Shown here piece after piece: positions 1 through 8,089 of a DNA stretch of 43,676 bases. The stretch comes from Actinophytocola sp. Lineage in GTDB: Bacteria > Actinomycetota > Actinomycetes > Mycobacteriales > Pseudonocardiaceae. The stretch's first letter is position 1; each line of letters opens with the position of its first letter. The notes beneath the pieces were generated by a model. It saw only the letters and a list, made by a program, of their open reading frames with translations, was not told the origin of the DNA and ran no database searches. Both the position numbers and the translations under genes were made by a program. The stretch lies in NCBI GenBank assembly GCA_009377395.1, contig WHUB01000033.1, positions 1 through 43,676 on the forward strand. Reading direction: 5' to 3'.

Positions 1-716
1 CACACGTCCTCGACAAACCAACGCAGCGTCCGCCCAGCATCGTTGATAAGCGGAACCATACGCTCACGCGGCCCGCTGCCCCGCGTGCCTTTTCCTTTGC
101 GGACATGGAGTTTCCCGAATCGGCCCAGCTCCCACTTGACGTCGGACAAGTCCAGGCTGCGCGCCTCGTTGACGCGAATACCGACGTCGGCCATCAACCG
201 GGCAGCGGCGAAGTTACGCGCCGTCGGCGCGAACTTCCGGCAGGCGACCAACTCCTGCCGCCACCCGGCGAACAGGCGATCGATCTGCTCGGCCGACGGC
301 GGGATCCGCAATGACGCCCGCTGTTGGCCACGAGGCCGGTTGATCTCATCAATCGGGCACTCGACGACTTGGCCGGTCATCGCGTGGATTTCGACCTTGT
401 GCCGCAACTCCAGAAACTGGAAGTACACCCTGAGCGCCTGCGCGCGTGCCAGCCGAGTGTTCCGGGCCGAGCTGCCTAACGCCTTGCCGAAGTACGCGTC
501 GGCGTCGGCGGGTTCCATTTCCCACAACGGGCGCCCGAACCAGGCCCGCACCTGCTCCAGGTTTGTCACATCGGAACGGATGGTGCTGTCCGCCAGCCCG
601 GCGGCGGACCGGGCGAGTACGAACCCCGACAACACATCGGTCTCGAACTCGACGATCTCCTGCAGGCTCGCCGTTGCCCGGTGCTCGCGCAGGTCCTGCA
701 CTACAGCCAGCCCCAC
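1..716 (-). CDS. Tyrosine recombinase/integrase, C-terminus cut by window edge
   Basis: The visible part (about 238 residues) has an N-terminal SAM-like core-binding domain, then the start of the catalytic domain. The motif ADVGIRVNEARSLDLSDV carries the first catalytic arginine (about residue 181), and HVRKGKG carries the beta-hairpin lysine (about 207). The HxxR box and the tyrosine nucleophile lie beyond position 1. The GTG at 716 is chosen because AGGAGG (727-722) lies 5 nt upstream, although the frame stays open to 881. Family role: DNA strand exchange through a phosphotyrosine link, in mobile-element integration or dimer resolution. The gene sits beside a housekeeping gene (pyk) with no tRNA or other element gene visible, so whether it belongs to an island cannot be told. 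It has no Cre- or Xer-specific signature that I can name. Confidence 0.85.
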   Translation of the reverse strand, partial: MGLAVVQDLREHRATASLQEIVEFETDVLSGFVLARSAAGLADSTIRSDVTNLEQVRAWFGRPLWEMEPADADAYFGKALGSSARNTRLARAQALRVYFQFLELRHKVEIHAMTGQVVECPIDEINRPRGQQRASLRIPPSAEQIDRLFAGWRQELVACRKFAPTARNFAAARLMADVGIRVNEARSLDLSDVKWELGRFGKLHVRKGKGTRGSGPRERMVPLINDAGRTLRWFVEDV

Positions 717-889
717 CCGAACCTCCTCGTCTTCACCTCGACTGCCGAACCATCGACTCAAACGACATCGGCTCACGAATCGTGAAGTTTGACTCAGATC
801 AGAAAAGATCACCTGAACGGGCAGGAACGCCCAGGCCCTGGCCACGAACCAGTCGCCGACCGCCAGGGAACTCCGGGGTTATTTCTTAA

Positions 890-2314
890 TCAGGCCAGGT
901 CTTCCTCGCCGAGCCGGTGTACCCGGATGAGGTTGGTCGAGCCGACCGTGCCCGGCGGCGACCCGGCGACCACGACGACCAGGTCGCCCGCCTGGTACCG
1001 GGGCATGGCCAGCATCGCCTGGTCGACCTGGCGCACCATCTGGTCGGTCGAGTCCACCTGTGCCACGATCCGCGCCGTCGTCCCCCAGCTGAGCGCGAGC
1101 TGCGAGCGCACGCTCTCCAGCGGCGTGAACGCCAGCAGCGGCAGCCGGGTGTGCAGCCGCGCCAGCCTGCGCACCGTGTCGCCGGACTGTGTGAAGGCGA
1201 CCAGCGCCTTGGCGTTGAGCCGCTCACCGATGTCGCGGGCGGCGTAGGAGATCACGCCGCGCTTGGTGCGGGGCACGTGGCTCAGCGGCGGCACGGCGGT
1301 CGACTCGGCCTCGACGGCGGTCACGATCCGGCCCATCGTCTCGACCGTCTCGATCGGATAGCGGCCGACGCTGGTCTCGCCGGAGAGCATCACCGCGTCG
1401 GCGCCGTCGAGCACGGCGTTGGCCACGTCGGACGCCTCCGCGCGGGTCGGCCGGGGATTGCCGATCATGGAGTCGAGCATCTGAGTGGCGACGATGACCG
1501 GCTTGGCGTTCTCGCGGGCGATCTGGATGGCGCGCTTCTGGACCAGCGGAACCTGCTCGAGCGCCAGCTCGACGCCGAGGTCGCCGCGCGCCACCATGAT
1601 CCCGTCGAAGGCGAGCACGATCGCTTCGAGGTTGGCCACCGCCTCCGGCTTCTCGAGCTTCGCGATGACCGGCAGCCTGCCCCTGCCGACCCGGTCCATG
1701 ATCTGGTGCACCTGGTCGATGTCGGCGGGCGAGCGCACGAACGACAGCGCGATGAAGTCGACGCCGAGCTGCAGCGCGAACTCGAGGTCCGCCTTGTCCT
1801 TGTCCGACAACGCGGGCACTGAGACGTCCATGCCGGGCAGCGACACACCCTTGTGGTCGCTGACCGGGCCGCCCTCGGTGACCTCGCAGACGACGTCCGG
1901 GCCGTCGACCCGCGTCACCGACAGCCCGACCTTGCCGTCGTCGATGAGCAGCCGGTCGCCCGGCTTCGCGTCGTCGGCGAGACCGGTGTACGTGGTCGAC
2001 ACCCGGTCGTGGGTACCCTGGACGTCCTCCACGGTGATGCGGACGACGTCACCGGTGCGCCACTCGGTCGGGCCGGTGGCGAAGCTGCCGAGCCGGATCT
2101 TGGGACCCTGCAGGTCGGCGAGGATGCCGATCGGGGCGCCTGACTCGGCCGCCGCGTTCCTGACCAGGTCGTAGACCTGCTTGTGGTCCTGATGCGTGCC
2201 GTGGCTGAAGTTCAGTCTCGCGACGTTCATGCCGGCGCGAAGCAGGTCACCTACCTTCTCCGCGGTCGCGGTGGCAGGGCCCAGGGTGCATACGATCTTT
2301 GCGCGTCGCGTCAC
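890..2314 (-). CDS. pyk: Pyruvate kinase
   Basis: Glycolytic enzyme converting phosphoenolpyruvate and ADP to pyruvate and ATP in the cytoplasm. The 474-residue length is typical of actinobacterial enzymes. The N-terminus RRAKIVCTLGPAT and the NFSHGTH segment belong to the active-site barrel. VIAKLEKPEAVANLEAI is the family signature with the catalytic lysine and glutamate, and MVARGDLGVEL supplies metal and substrate ligands. Start is GTG at 2314: a -10-like TAGGCT (2328-2323) ends 8 nt before it and no Shine-Dalgarno is visible, so a leaderless mRNA is likely. It lies 79 bp downstream of ftsI on the same strand, a place normally held by murE in this cluster. Confidence 0.97.
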   Translation of the reverse strand: MTRRAKIVCTLGPATATAEKVGDLLRAGMNVARLNFSHGTHQDHKQVYDLVRNAAAESGAPIGILADLQGPKIRLGSFATGPTEWRTGDVVRITVEDVQGTHDRVSTTYTGLADDAKPGDRLLIDDGKVGLSVTRVDGPDVVCEVTEGGPVSDHKGVSLPGMDVSVPALSDKDKADLEFALQLGVDFIALSFVRSPADIDQVHQIMDRVGRGRLPVIAKLEKPEAVANLEAIVLAFDGIMVARGDLGVELALEQVPLVQKRAIQIARENAKPVIVATQMLDSMIGNPRPTRAEASDVANAVLDGADAVMLSGETSVGRYPIETVETMGRIVTAVEAESTAVPPLSHVPRTKRGVISYAARDIGERLNAKALVAFTQSGDTVRRLARLHTRLPLLAFTPLESVRSQLALSWGTTARIVAQVDSTDQMVRQVDQAMLAMPRYQAGDLVVVVAGSPPGTVGSTNLIRVHRLGEEDLA

Positions 2315-2322
2315 GTCGACAC

Positions 2323-2352
2323 AGCCTAGCCCACCGGCCTCCCGGAGCTGAA
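2323..2352 (-). promoter_or_regulatory. Leaderless promoter candidate for pyk
   Basis: On the minus strand TAGGCT (2328-2323) fits the actinobacterial TANNNT -10 and ends 8 nt before the GTG start. TTCAGC (2352-2347) is a weak -35 at 18 bp. This gives pyk its own promoter independent of ftsI. Confidence 0.5.
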
Positions 2353-2370
2353 CCGATCCCGAGATCGTTC
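2350..2370. terminator. Hairpin between ftsI and pyk
   Basis: GAAC(C)GATC - CCGA - GATCGTTC forms an 8-bp stem with one bulged base and a 4-nt loop. There is no U-tract. It could end ftsI transcription or, because it touches the pyk -35, act as an operator. Confidence 0.3.
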
Positions 2371-2393
2371 ACGTCACGCGGTGTGTCGGGCGG

Positions 2394-4334
2394 TTAGTTA
2401 GATGACAGCGGGACGATGGGAGCCTTCTTCTCCGACAGCGGGATCTGGTAGCGCTGGGCCAGGTAGGACGCGATGTTGTGGAACAACGGCGCGGCCGAGT
2501 AGCCGAGCGGCAACGTGGTGTCCGGCGCGTCCAGCCGGATGCCGACGACGAAGCGCGGGTGGTCGGCGGGCAGGATCCCGGCGAAGGTGATGTTGTAGTT
2601 CGTCAGCGAGTAGGCGCCGGTCACCGGGTTGACCTGCTGCGCGGTGCCGGTCTTGCCCGAGATCTGGTAGCCCGCCAGCCTGGCCGGTGGCGCCGTCCCG
2701 TCGTCGAGGTAGCCGGGCGCGTCCTGCGTGGTGGCCCGCAGCATCCGCAGCACCTGGTCGGCGGTGTGCTCGCTGACGACCCGGGTCCGATCCGACGGCG
2801 GTTCCGGCACCCTGGTGCCGTCGCCGCGGACGGTCGCCTTGACGATGCGGGGCTCGACCCGCTCACCGTCGTTGGCGATCGCCTGGTACATGCTCGCCAT
2901 CTGCACCACGGTCATCGACAGCCCCTGCCCGATGGGCAGGTTACCGAAGGTGGACCCGGACCACTGGCTGCGTGGCGGCAGGTAGCCGGCGCTCTCACCG
3001 GGCAGCCCGATGCCGGTGGGCTGGCCGAGGCTGAACTTCTCGGCGGTCTGGAACCAGCGCTTCTCGCCGACCCGCTGCGCGATCTTCAGCGTGCCCACGT
3101 TGGACGACCTGGCGAAGATTCCGGTGGTGGTGAACGGCTGCAGGCCGTGCGCCCACGCGTCCTGGATCTGCCGATCCGCCACCGTGATCTGACCGGGCAC
3201 CATGATCCGTTCGAGTGGCGTCACCACATCGTGCTCGAGCGCGGCCGCCGCGGTGATCACCTTGTTGACCGAGCCGGGCTCGTATGGCGTGGTGACGGCC
3301 TGGTTGTTCAGCTGCTTGCCGGTGGCGGTGGTGATGTTGTTCGGGTTGAAGGTGGCGTCGTTGGCCAGCGCGTAGATCTCACCGGTCTTGGCGTCCATCA
3401 CCACCGCGCTGCCGCCGTTGGCGTGGGTCGCCTCGACGTACCTGGACAGCTTGCGCTGCAGCTCGTACTGCACATCCGACTCGATGGTCAGCTGCACGTC
3501 GGAGCCCGGCACGGTGGGCCGGACCTGCCGCTCGGTGCCGGGGATCGGGATGTCCGAGCCCTCGGGGGTGTCGACGATCCGCTTGCCGGGGGCACCGGCC
3601 AGGATGTCGTCGCGGGAGCTCTCCAGCCCGATCAGACCGTGGATGTTGTGTTTGGACAGATCGGGCGAGTCCATCCGCCAGTTCGCGAACCCGACGATGT
3701 TGGACGCGAGCCGCCCGCCGGGGTACACCCGCAGCGCCCGGTGCTCCTGCGTGATCTCGGGGTACTTCGCGCTGATCTGGTTGGCGATCGACGGTGGCAC
3801 GTCTTCGACGAGATAGGTGAACGGGCCCGGGGTGTGGAACTCGTCGAGCAGGATCTGCTCGGAGGTCAGGTGCGGCACCTTCTCGGCGATGTACTCCGAG
3901 ATCTCGGCGGCTCGCGACTCGAAGTCCATGTTCGACTCCGGGTGCTTCCGCTCGAACTCGTTCCAGTTCTGGCGCATGTGCCGCAGGCTGACCTGCAGCG
4001 TGCGCGTCTCGACGCTGAAGGCGAGCCGGGTGCCGTTGCGATCCATGATGTCGCCGCGCTGCGCCTGGGTCTCGATCAAGGTCCTGCGCTGGTCCTCGGC
4101 CCTCGCGGCCAGCGCGTCGGCCTGGATCGTCTGCAGGTACAGCAGCTTGATCACCGCGAGACTCAGCACGGTCACCATGATCACGGCGCCCGAGGTGAAG
4201 CGGTTGCCGGTCCAGCGGAACCTGGGACGCTTGCGTCGCATCCGCTTGGCGCCGGACGGCGTGCCACCGCGCACCGTCTTCCGTGCCACCGGCGCCCTGC
4301 GCGGGGCCGGTCCGCGCCGCCGACCTGTCGCCAT
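2394..4334 (-). CDS. ftsI: Septal peptidoglycan transpeptidase (PBP2/PBP3, FtsI)
   Basis: Class B penicillin-binding protein that cross-links septal peptidoglycan as part of the FtsW-FtsI-FtsQLB divisome. It has a basic Arg/Lys-rich cytoplasmic tail (about 1-45), one transmembrane segment (about 49-67), and an extracytoplasmic dimerisation domain. The transpeptidase motifs are SVNK (SxxK, about residue 355), SSN (about 409) and KTGT (about 558). The 646-residue length is normal and no C-terminal PASTA repeats are present. ATG at 4334 follows the ftsL stop by 4 nt, so the two are probably translationally coupled. The expected downstream partners murE and murF are absent and pyk follows instead. 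Confidence 0.96.
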   Translation of the reverse strand: MATGRRRGPAPRRAPVARKTVRGGTPSGAKRMRRKRPRFRWTGNRFTSGAVIMVTVLSLAVIKLLYLQTIQADALAARAEDQRRTLIETQAQRGDIMDRNGTRLAFSVETRTLQVSLRHMRQNWNEFERKHPESNMDFESRAAEISEYIAEKVPHLTSEQILLDEFHTPGPFTYLVEDVPPSIANQISAKYPEITQEHRALRVYPGGRLASNIVGFANWRMDSPDLSKHNIHGLIGLESSRDDILAGAPGKRIVDTPEGSDIPIPGTERQVRPTVPGSDVQLTIESDVQYELQRKLSRYVEATHANGGSAVVMDAKTGEIYALANDATFNPNNITTATGKQLNNQAVTTPYEPGSVNKVITAAAALEHDVVTPLERIMVPGQITVADRQIQDAWAHGLQPFTTTGIFARSSNVGTLKIAQRVGEKRWFQTAEKFSLGQPTGIGLPGESAGYLPPRSQWSGSTFGNLPIGQGLSMTVVQMASMYQAIANDGERVEPRIVKATVRGDGTRVPEPPSDRTRVVSEHTADQVLRMLRATTQDAPGYLDDGTAPPARLAGYQISGKTGTAQQVNPVTGAYSLTNYNITFAGILPADHPRFVVGIRLDAPDTTLPLGYSAAPLFHNIASYLAQRYQIPLSEKKAPIVPLSSN

Positions 4335-4338
4335 CGGG

Positions 4339-4932
4339 TTACCCGCCCGCCGGGCGCGGCTTGCCGACGAGCGTGCGCTTGCCGTTCTCGCTCACCACGA
4401 TGCGGGCCGGGTTACCCGACTGCACCATGCCGAGCTGCTCGGCCCTGGTCGCCAGCGTCGTCACCGACTCCTCCTGCGCCACCTGGCGCTGCAGCTGGTC
4501 GGCGCGCTCGGCGAGCCGGGCGGTCTCGGTCCGCATCCGCTCCAGCCGGTAGGAGTCGGCGATCGCCTGGGTGGACAGCCACATCGTCAGCACGACGCCG
4601 GTCGCCAGCAGCGCCATCACCAACAGCACGAACGAGGCGCGCGAGCGCGGCAGCCGCACCCGGAGCAGCGATCCGACGCCGGTCGCCGTTGCCGAGCGGC
4701 CGTGCTCGACGTGGTCGACGGCCGCGGTGCGCTGCGCCCGGCGGGCGTACGCCTTCTGCGCCGCCGAGCTGCGGCTGTGGCTGGGCTGCTGGCCGGAGCG
4801 CCGCGGTGTGCGCTGCGGCGACCGCGGTCGCCGCTGTGGCCGTCGCCTGCCGGTCCGCGTCGGCGACGGCCCCGCCGGGCTGCGCGCCACCGACACCTCG
4901 TCCTCGACCGTCGGCCTGCTCGCCGTCTTCAT
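4339..4932 (-). CDS. ftsL: FtsL-like division protein
   Basis: Small bitopic division protein. It has a long Arg/Pro/Ser-rich basic cytoplasmic tail (about 1-105), a single transmembrane helix ([20 protein letters not shown]), and then a short extracytoplasmic coiled coil ([20 protein letters not shown]) ending with a [12 protein letters not shown] segment typical of FtsL/DivIC. FtsL assembles with FtsB and FtsQ and activates FtsWI (family knowledge). Its ATG overlaps the rsmH stop by 4 bp (4929-4932) and it ends 4 nt before ftsI. Sequence conservation in this family is low, so position and topology carry the call. Confidence 0.85.
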   Translation of the reverse strand: MKTASRPTVEDEVSVARSPAGPSPTRTGRRRPQRRPRSPQRTPRRSGQQPSHSRSSAAQKAYARRAQRTAAVDHVEHGRSATATGVGSLLRVRLPRSRASFVLLVMALLATGVVLTMWLSTQAIADSYRLERMRTETARLAERADQLQRQVAQEESVTTLATRAEQLGMVQSGNPARIVVSENGKRTLVGKPRPAGG

Positions 4933-5909
4933 GAGGGCCCCTCCTCCGTCGCGATCCGTTCCGCTGCGCGCAGGCGCACCGGTCTTGCCCGTGGGTTGCG
5001 CTCGCTCTCGTCGTCCGACGCCCGTTCCGCACCTCTGGTCAGCAACCGGAACTCCGGCCCGTGGCCGGGCAGCTCCACCGGCAGCCCCTCCGGGGTGCGC
5101 GAGCGCGACCGCTCGGCGAGCGCGCGCTTGACCATCCGGTCCTCGAGCGACTGGTAGGACTCGACGACGATCCGCCCGCCCGGCGCGATCACGTCGAGCG
5201 CGGCGGGCAGCGCCCGCGCGAGCACGTCCAGCTCCTGGTTGACCGCGATCCGCAGCGCCTGGAAGGTGCGTTTGGCGGGATGGCCGCCGGTGCGCCGCGC
5301 CGGTGCGGGCACGGTGTCGTAGAGCAGCTTGACCAGCCGAGCGCTGGTGGTGAACGGCTCCCGGTCCCGCTCGGCCACCACGGCCTTGGCGATCCTGGCG
5401 GCGAACTTCTCCTCGCCGTAGCCGCGCAGGATCCGGGTCAGCTCCGCGACGGACGCGGAGTTGAGCAGCTCGGCCGCCGTCTGCCCGGCGGTGTCGTCCA
5501 TCCGCATGTCGAGCGGGGCGTCGACGGCGTAGGCGAAGCCGCGCTCACCGGTGTCGAGCTGCATCGAGGAGACACCGAGGTCGAACAGCACGCCCTGCAC
5601 GGCACTCACCCCGGCGTCGGCGAGCACCTCGGCGATCTGGTCGTAGACGGCGTGCACGAGCCGGACCCGGTCGCCGTGGCGGGCGAGCCGCTCCCCGGCG
5701 TACGCCAGCGCGTGCGGGTCGCGGTCGAGGCCGATCAGCCGCAGCGACGGGTGGGCGGACAGCAGCGCGTCGGCGTGGCCGCCGAGGCCCAGGGTCGCGT
5801 CGACGAGCACCGCGTCGTCGGCGTCGAGCACGGGCGCGAACAGCGCGAGCACGCGGTCGAGCAGCACCGGCTGGTGCGATGCGTCAGCATCGTGGCCGCC
5901 GTCTGCCAT
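4929..5909 (-). CDS. rsmH: 16S rRNA (cytosine-1402-N4)-methyltransferase
   Basis: S-adenosylmethionine-dependent enzyme (MraW) that N4-methylates C1402 in the ribosomal P site. [15 protein letters not shown] is the family N-terminus, [14 protein letters not shown] is the SAM-binding loop, and [26 protein letters not shown] and [18 protein letters not shown] are all RsmH blocks. The frame is open to about 6245, but ATG at 5909 gives the usual N-terminus ([15 protein letters not shown]) and 326 residues, with an AAAGGGGG ribosome site upstream. It forms an overlapping unit with ftsL. A 209-bp gap containing a hairpin separates it from mraZ. Confidence 0.95.
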   Translation of the reverse strand: MADGGHDADASHQPVLLDRVLALFAPVLDADDAVLVDATLGLGGHADALLSAHPSLRLIGLDRDPHALAYAGERLARHGDRVRLVHAVYDQIAEVLADAGVSAVQGVLFDLGVSSMQLDTGERGFAYAVDAPLDMRMDDTAGQTAAELLNSASVAELTRILRGYGEEKFAARIAKAVVAERDREPFTTSARLVKLLYDTVPAPARRTGGHPAKRTFQALRIAVNQELDVLARALPAALDVIAPGGRIVVESYQSLEDRMVKRALAERSRSRTPEGLPVELPGHGPEFRLLTRGAERASDDESERNPRARPVRLRAAERIATEEGPS

Positions 5910-5992
5910 GCCGTGCCCCCTTTCCGCCGCCGTGCCCCGGCAGGGAGAAGGTGGCGCGGATGCCGTCAGGTCTCCGCCCGCTCCGCCGTGAA

Positions 5993-6018
5993 CCTGGTGC
6001 CGGGGAAGGTGCACCAGG
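5993..6018. terminator. Hairpin in the mraZ-rsmH gap
   Basis: CCTGGTGC (5993-6000) and GCACCAGG (6011-6018) form a perfect 8-bp stem around a 10-nt loop. There is no U-tract. It lies in the 209-bp space between mraZ and rsmH, so it could attenuate readthrough from the mraZ promoter. Confidence 0.4.
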
Positions 6019-6118
6019 GCCATCTCCGTGCGGACAGAGGCCTCACGACATCCGCTTCCGGTCTCTCTTTCCGACCGGCCCACCCTGACCCCCCGACAGC
6101 CAGGGTTCGCCCGCCGCG

Positions 6119-6550
6119 TCAGAAGAGCCCGGGTAGCACCTCCTCTTGCGCCTTGGCGTAGCTGTCCTCGTGCTCTTCCAAGTAGCCCTGCCATGCTTGG
6201 GCGTCCCAGATCTCCAACCTGGTGATCGCACCGATCACCACGCACTCCTTGTTGAGCCCCGCGTAACGCCGCAGCTCGGACGCGATCGCGATGCGACCCT
6301 GCCCGTCAGGGCGTTGCTCGTCGGTTCCGGCGAACAGATACCGCTGGTACGCCCGGACGTCCTTGTTGGTGAACGGCGCCTCGGCCAGCTTGCGTGCCAT
6401 CTGCTCGAACTCGGCACGTGGAAAGACGTAGAGGCAGTGGTCTTGCCCCTTCGTCACCATCAGTCCACCTGCCAGCGCGTCGCGGAACTTCGCGGGCAGC
6501 GTCAGCCGCCCCTTGTCATCGAGCCGGGGCGTGTGGGTACCGAGAAACAC
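6119..6550 (-). CDS. mraZ: Transcriptional regulator MraZ
   Basis: DNA-binding regulator of the division and cell-wall cluster; MraZ oligomers bind tandem repeats upstream of their own gene. The protein has the two SpoVT/AbrB-like swapped beta-barrel repeats: [23 protein letters not shown] at the N-terminus and [21 protein letters not shown] in the second half. GTG at 6550 gives the family start [11 protein letters not shown] and 143 residues, with GGGGAGGTGG just upstream. A GTG three codons earlier (6559) is possible but would sit inside the ribosome site. Its operator is seen at 6587-6620. Confidence 0.95.
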   Translation of the reverse strand: MFLGTHTPRLDDKGRLTLPAKFRDALAGGLMVTKGQDHCLYVFPRAEFEQMARKLAEAPFTNKDVRAYQRYLFAGTDEQRPDGQGRIAIASELRRYAGLNKECVVIGAITRLEIWDAQAWQGYLEEHEDSYAKAQEEVLPGLF

Positions 6551-6586
6551 GGCAACCACCTCCCCGCCGAGGGACTCCCTGCTGCC

Positions 6587-6620
6587 CCACTACTCGCCAC
6601 CGTACCCCACATCTCTCCAC
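6587..6620 (-). promoter_or_regulatory. MraZ operator: four GTGG boxes at 10-bp period
   Basis: Read on the minus strand, GTGG occurs at 6620-6617, 6610-6607, 6600-6597 and 6590-6587, each exactly 10 bp from the next. MraZ is known to bind direct TGGGN-like repeats separated by 5 nt, which is the same helical period. The boxes overlap the promoter spacer, the -10 and the start of the transcript, as expected for autorepression. Confidence 0.8.
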
Positions 6621-6626
6621 AGTCAA
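6599..6626 (-). promoter_or_regulatory. Promoter of mraZ
   Basis: TTGACT (6626-6621) and TACGGT (6604-6599) are separated by 16 bp on the minus strand and resemble a housekeeping sigma promoter. Transcription would begin near 6590, giving a leader of about 40 nt before the GTG at 6550. Confidence 0.6.
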
Positions 6627-6692
6627 CGCGAATGGCCCCGGCTCAGCGGCGCACCAGCCAGCGTTTCCGCAGGTCACCCGGTGGGGGCGGCT

Positions 6693-6712
6693 GTGGGGGG
6701 TGGTGGGGAGAT
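6693..6712 (+). promoter_or_regulatory. GTGG box pair, MraZ-like
   Basis: GTGGGGGGTG is followed directly by GTGGGGAGAT, giving two boxes with 10-bp period. The second unit is identical to the first unit of the pair at 6796-6815 and one base different from GTGGAGAGAT in the mraZ operator. Confidence 0.45.
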
Positions 6713-6795
6713 CACACCGCCTGTTCGCCATTTCTCCCTCTATCGGGTTACCTGGAGAGCGGCCGCGCCGATCACCGCGCCGCTGCGGGGCGCCG

Positions 6796-6815
6796 GTGGG
6801 GAGATGTGGGGAGAC
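6796..6815 (+). promoter_or_regulatory. Tandem GTGGGGAGAT/GTGGGGAGAC boxes
   Basis: Two 10-bp units differing only at the last base lie head to tail. They are oriented toward moxR, opposite to the mraZ operator. They may be extra MraZ sites that couple the moxR operon to the division cluster. Confidence 0.5.
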
Positions 6816-6969
6816 CGCGAACCAGCCGGAGATCAGCAGGACTGACGGCGAAAATGAACCGGCCCAGGCGGACGCGGAGACAGAACTTTGACACACTGCA
6901 AGGCAGACTGGTGGTGGTACCCAGCCACCCATCGCATTTTGAGGCGCAGTGCCGCGAACGCCCGCGCGC

Positions 6970-6996
6970 TATCGTGGGACTTTGCTCACGAGGAGG
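6970..6996 (+). promoter_or_regulatory. Candidate -10 and ribosome binding site of moxR
   Basis: TATCGT (6970-6975) fits a -10. AGGAGG (6991-6996) lies 4 nt before GTG at 7001 and decides that start within a frame that is open far upstream. No clear -35 is seen. Confidence 0.45.
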
Positions 6997-7000
6997 ACGT

Positions 7001-8077
7001 GTGACGTCGAGGATCGAGGCAGCAGCCCACGGCGCTGCGTACCCGACGACGGATGAGGACATCATCGGCAACGGGTCGCATCGGTCGCGGCACACGTCCC
7101 GGGAGGAGCCCGGGCTGCCCGATCTCGACGAGCTGCATTCCGTCGCCCGCGACATCACGACCAACATCGAGCGGGTGCTCGTCGGCAAACCCGAGGTCGT
7201 GCGGATCGCCCTCGTCACGCTGCTCGCGGAGGGCCACCTGCTCGTCGAGGACGTCCCCGGCGTCGGCAAGACCTCGCTCGCCAAGGCGCTCGCCCGCTCC
7301 ATCGACTGCACCGTCAGCAGGATCCAGTTCACCCCCGATCTGCTGCCGAGCGACGTCACCGGCGTCTCGATCTACAACCGGGAGAACGGCGGCTTCGAGT
7401 TCCGGCCGGGCCCGGTGTTCGCGAACATCGTCGTCGGCGACGAGATCAACCGCGCCTCGCCGAAGACCCAGTCGGCGCTGCTCGAGTCCATGGAAGAGGG
7501 CCAGGTCACCGTCGACCGGGCTACGTACCAGCTCGAGACGCCGTTCATGGTGATCGCGACGCAGAACCCGGTCGAGATGGAAGGCACCTACATCCTCCCC
7601 GAGGCGCAGCGCGACCGGTTCACCGCGCGGGTCTCGATCGGCTACCCGGACCCGGCCGCCGAGCTGGCCATGGTCGACGAGCACGCCGGGCACGACCCGT
7701 TCGCCGACCTGACGCCGGTGTCCGACGCGGCCACACTGCGCCGCATGATCAAGACCGTCCGGACCATCCACATCTCCCGCGAGCTGCGCCAGTACGCCGT
7801 CGACCTCGCGGGCGCGACGAGGACGTTGTCCGAGGTCCGCCTCGGCGCGTCACCACGCGCGACGCTGCAACTGGTGCGCGGCGCCCGCGCCCAGGCAGCA
7901 CTCAACGGCAGGGAGTACGTCATCCCCGACGACATCCACGCCATCGCCGTGCCCGTGCTCACCCACCGCCTCGTGCTCACGACGGAGGCGCATGCCGCGC
8001 GCCGTTCCGCAGCGGACACGGTGCGGTCGGTGCTGCAGCGCGTCCCGGTGCCGCGCGCGAACCCGTCACGACGCTGA
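7001..8077 (+). CDS. MoxR-family AAA+ ATPase
   Basis: AAA+ chaperone-like ATPase that typically works with VWA or DUF58 partners to mature or activate envelope proteins. DVPGVGKTS (Walker A, about residues 85-92) and VVGDEINRAS (Walker B, about 145-153) are intact. ATQNPVEMEGTYILPEAQRDRF is the MoxR sensor I and arginine-finger region. GTG at 7001 with its strong ribosome site gives 358 residues, including a roughly 40-residue variable N-terminal extension. It is the first gene of a three-gene operon with a DUF58 protein and a membrane transglutaminase, a common actinobacterial arrangement. Its substrate is unknown. Confidence 0.92.
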   Translation: MTSRIEAAAHGAAYPTTDEDIIGNGSHRSRHTSREEPGLPDLDELHSVARDITTNIERVLVGKPEVVRIALVTLLAEGHLLVEDVPGVGKTSLAKALARSIDCTVSRIQFTPDLLPSDVTGVSIYNRENGGFEFRPGPVFANIVVGDEINRASPKTQSALLESMEEGQVTVDRATYQLETPFMVIATQNPVEMEGTYILPEAQRDRFTARVSIGYPDPAAELAMVDEHAGHDPFADLTPVSDAATLRRMIKTVRTIHISRELRQYAVDLAGATRTLSEVRLGASPRATLQLVRGARAQAALNGREYVIPDDIHAIAVPVLTHRLVLTTEAHAARRSAADTVRSVLQRVPVPRANPSRR

Positions 8078-8089
8078 CGGCCCGCGGCC

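Larger units (their letters stand above)
6627..6990. other. Remainder of the mraZ-moxR divergent intergenic region
   Basis: No gene is seen here; open frames are in poor coding style and lack ribosome sites. The region holds two further pairs of 10-bp-spaced GTGG boxes on the plus strand (6693-6712 and 6796-6815), a TTGACA at 6888-6893 without a convincing -10, and a -10-like TATCGT at 6970-6975 ahead of the moxR leader. Confidence 0.6.

Noticed and set aside
43..792. Long plus-strand open frames over the first 800 bases
   Set aside because: The minus strand encodes a coherent tyrosine recombinase with conserved motifs and a ribosome site; the plus frames give low-complexity Arg/Ser/Pro protein.
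717..889. tRNA gene or attachment core next to the integrase
   Set aside because: No cloverleaf-compatible sequence or matching direct repeat could be found by eye in this interval.
2478..4934. 818-codon plus-strand open frame opposite ftsI and ftsL
   Set aside because: It is the antisense shadow of two clear genes in very GC-rich DNA and has no family motif.
6627..6990. A small gene in the mraZ-moxR gap
   Set aside because: Open frames there have no ribosome site and poor codon bias, and they overlap the repeat boxes.
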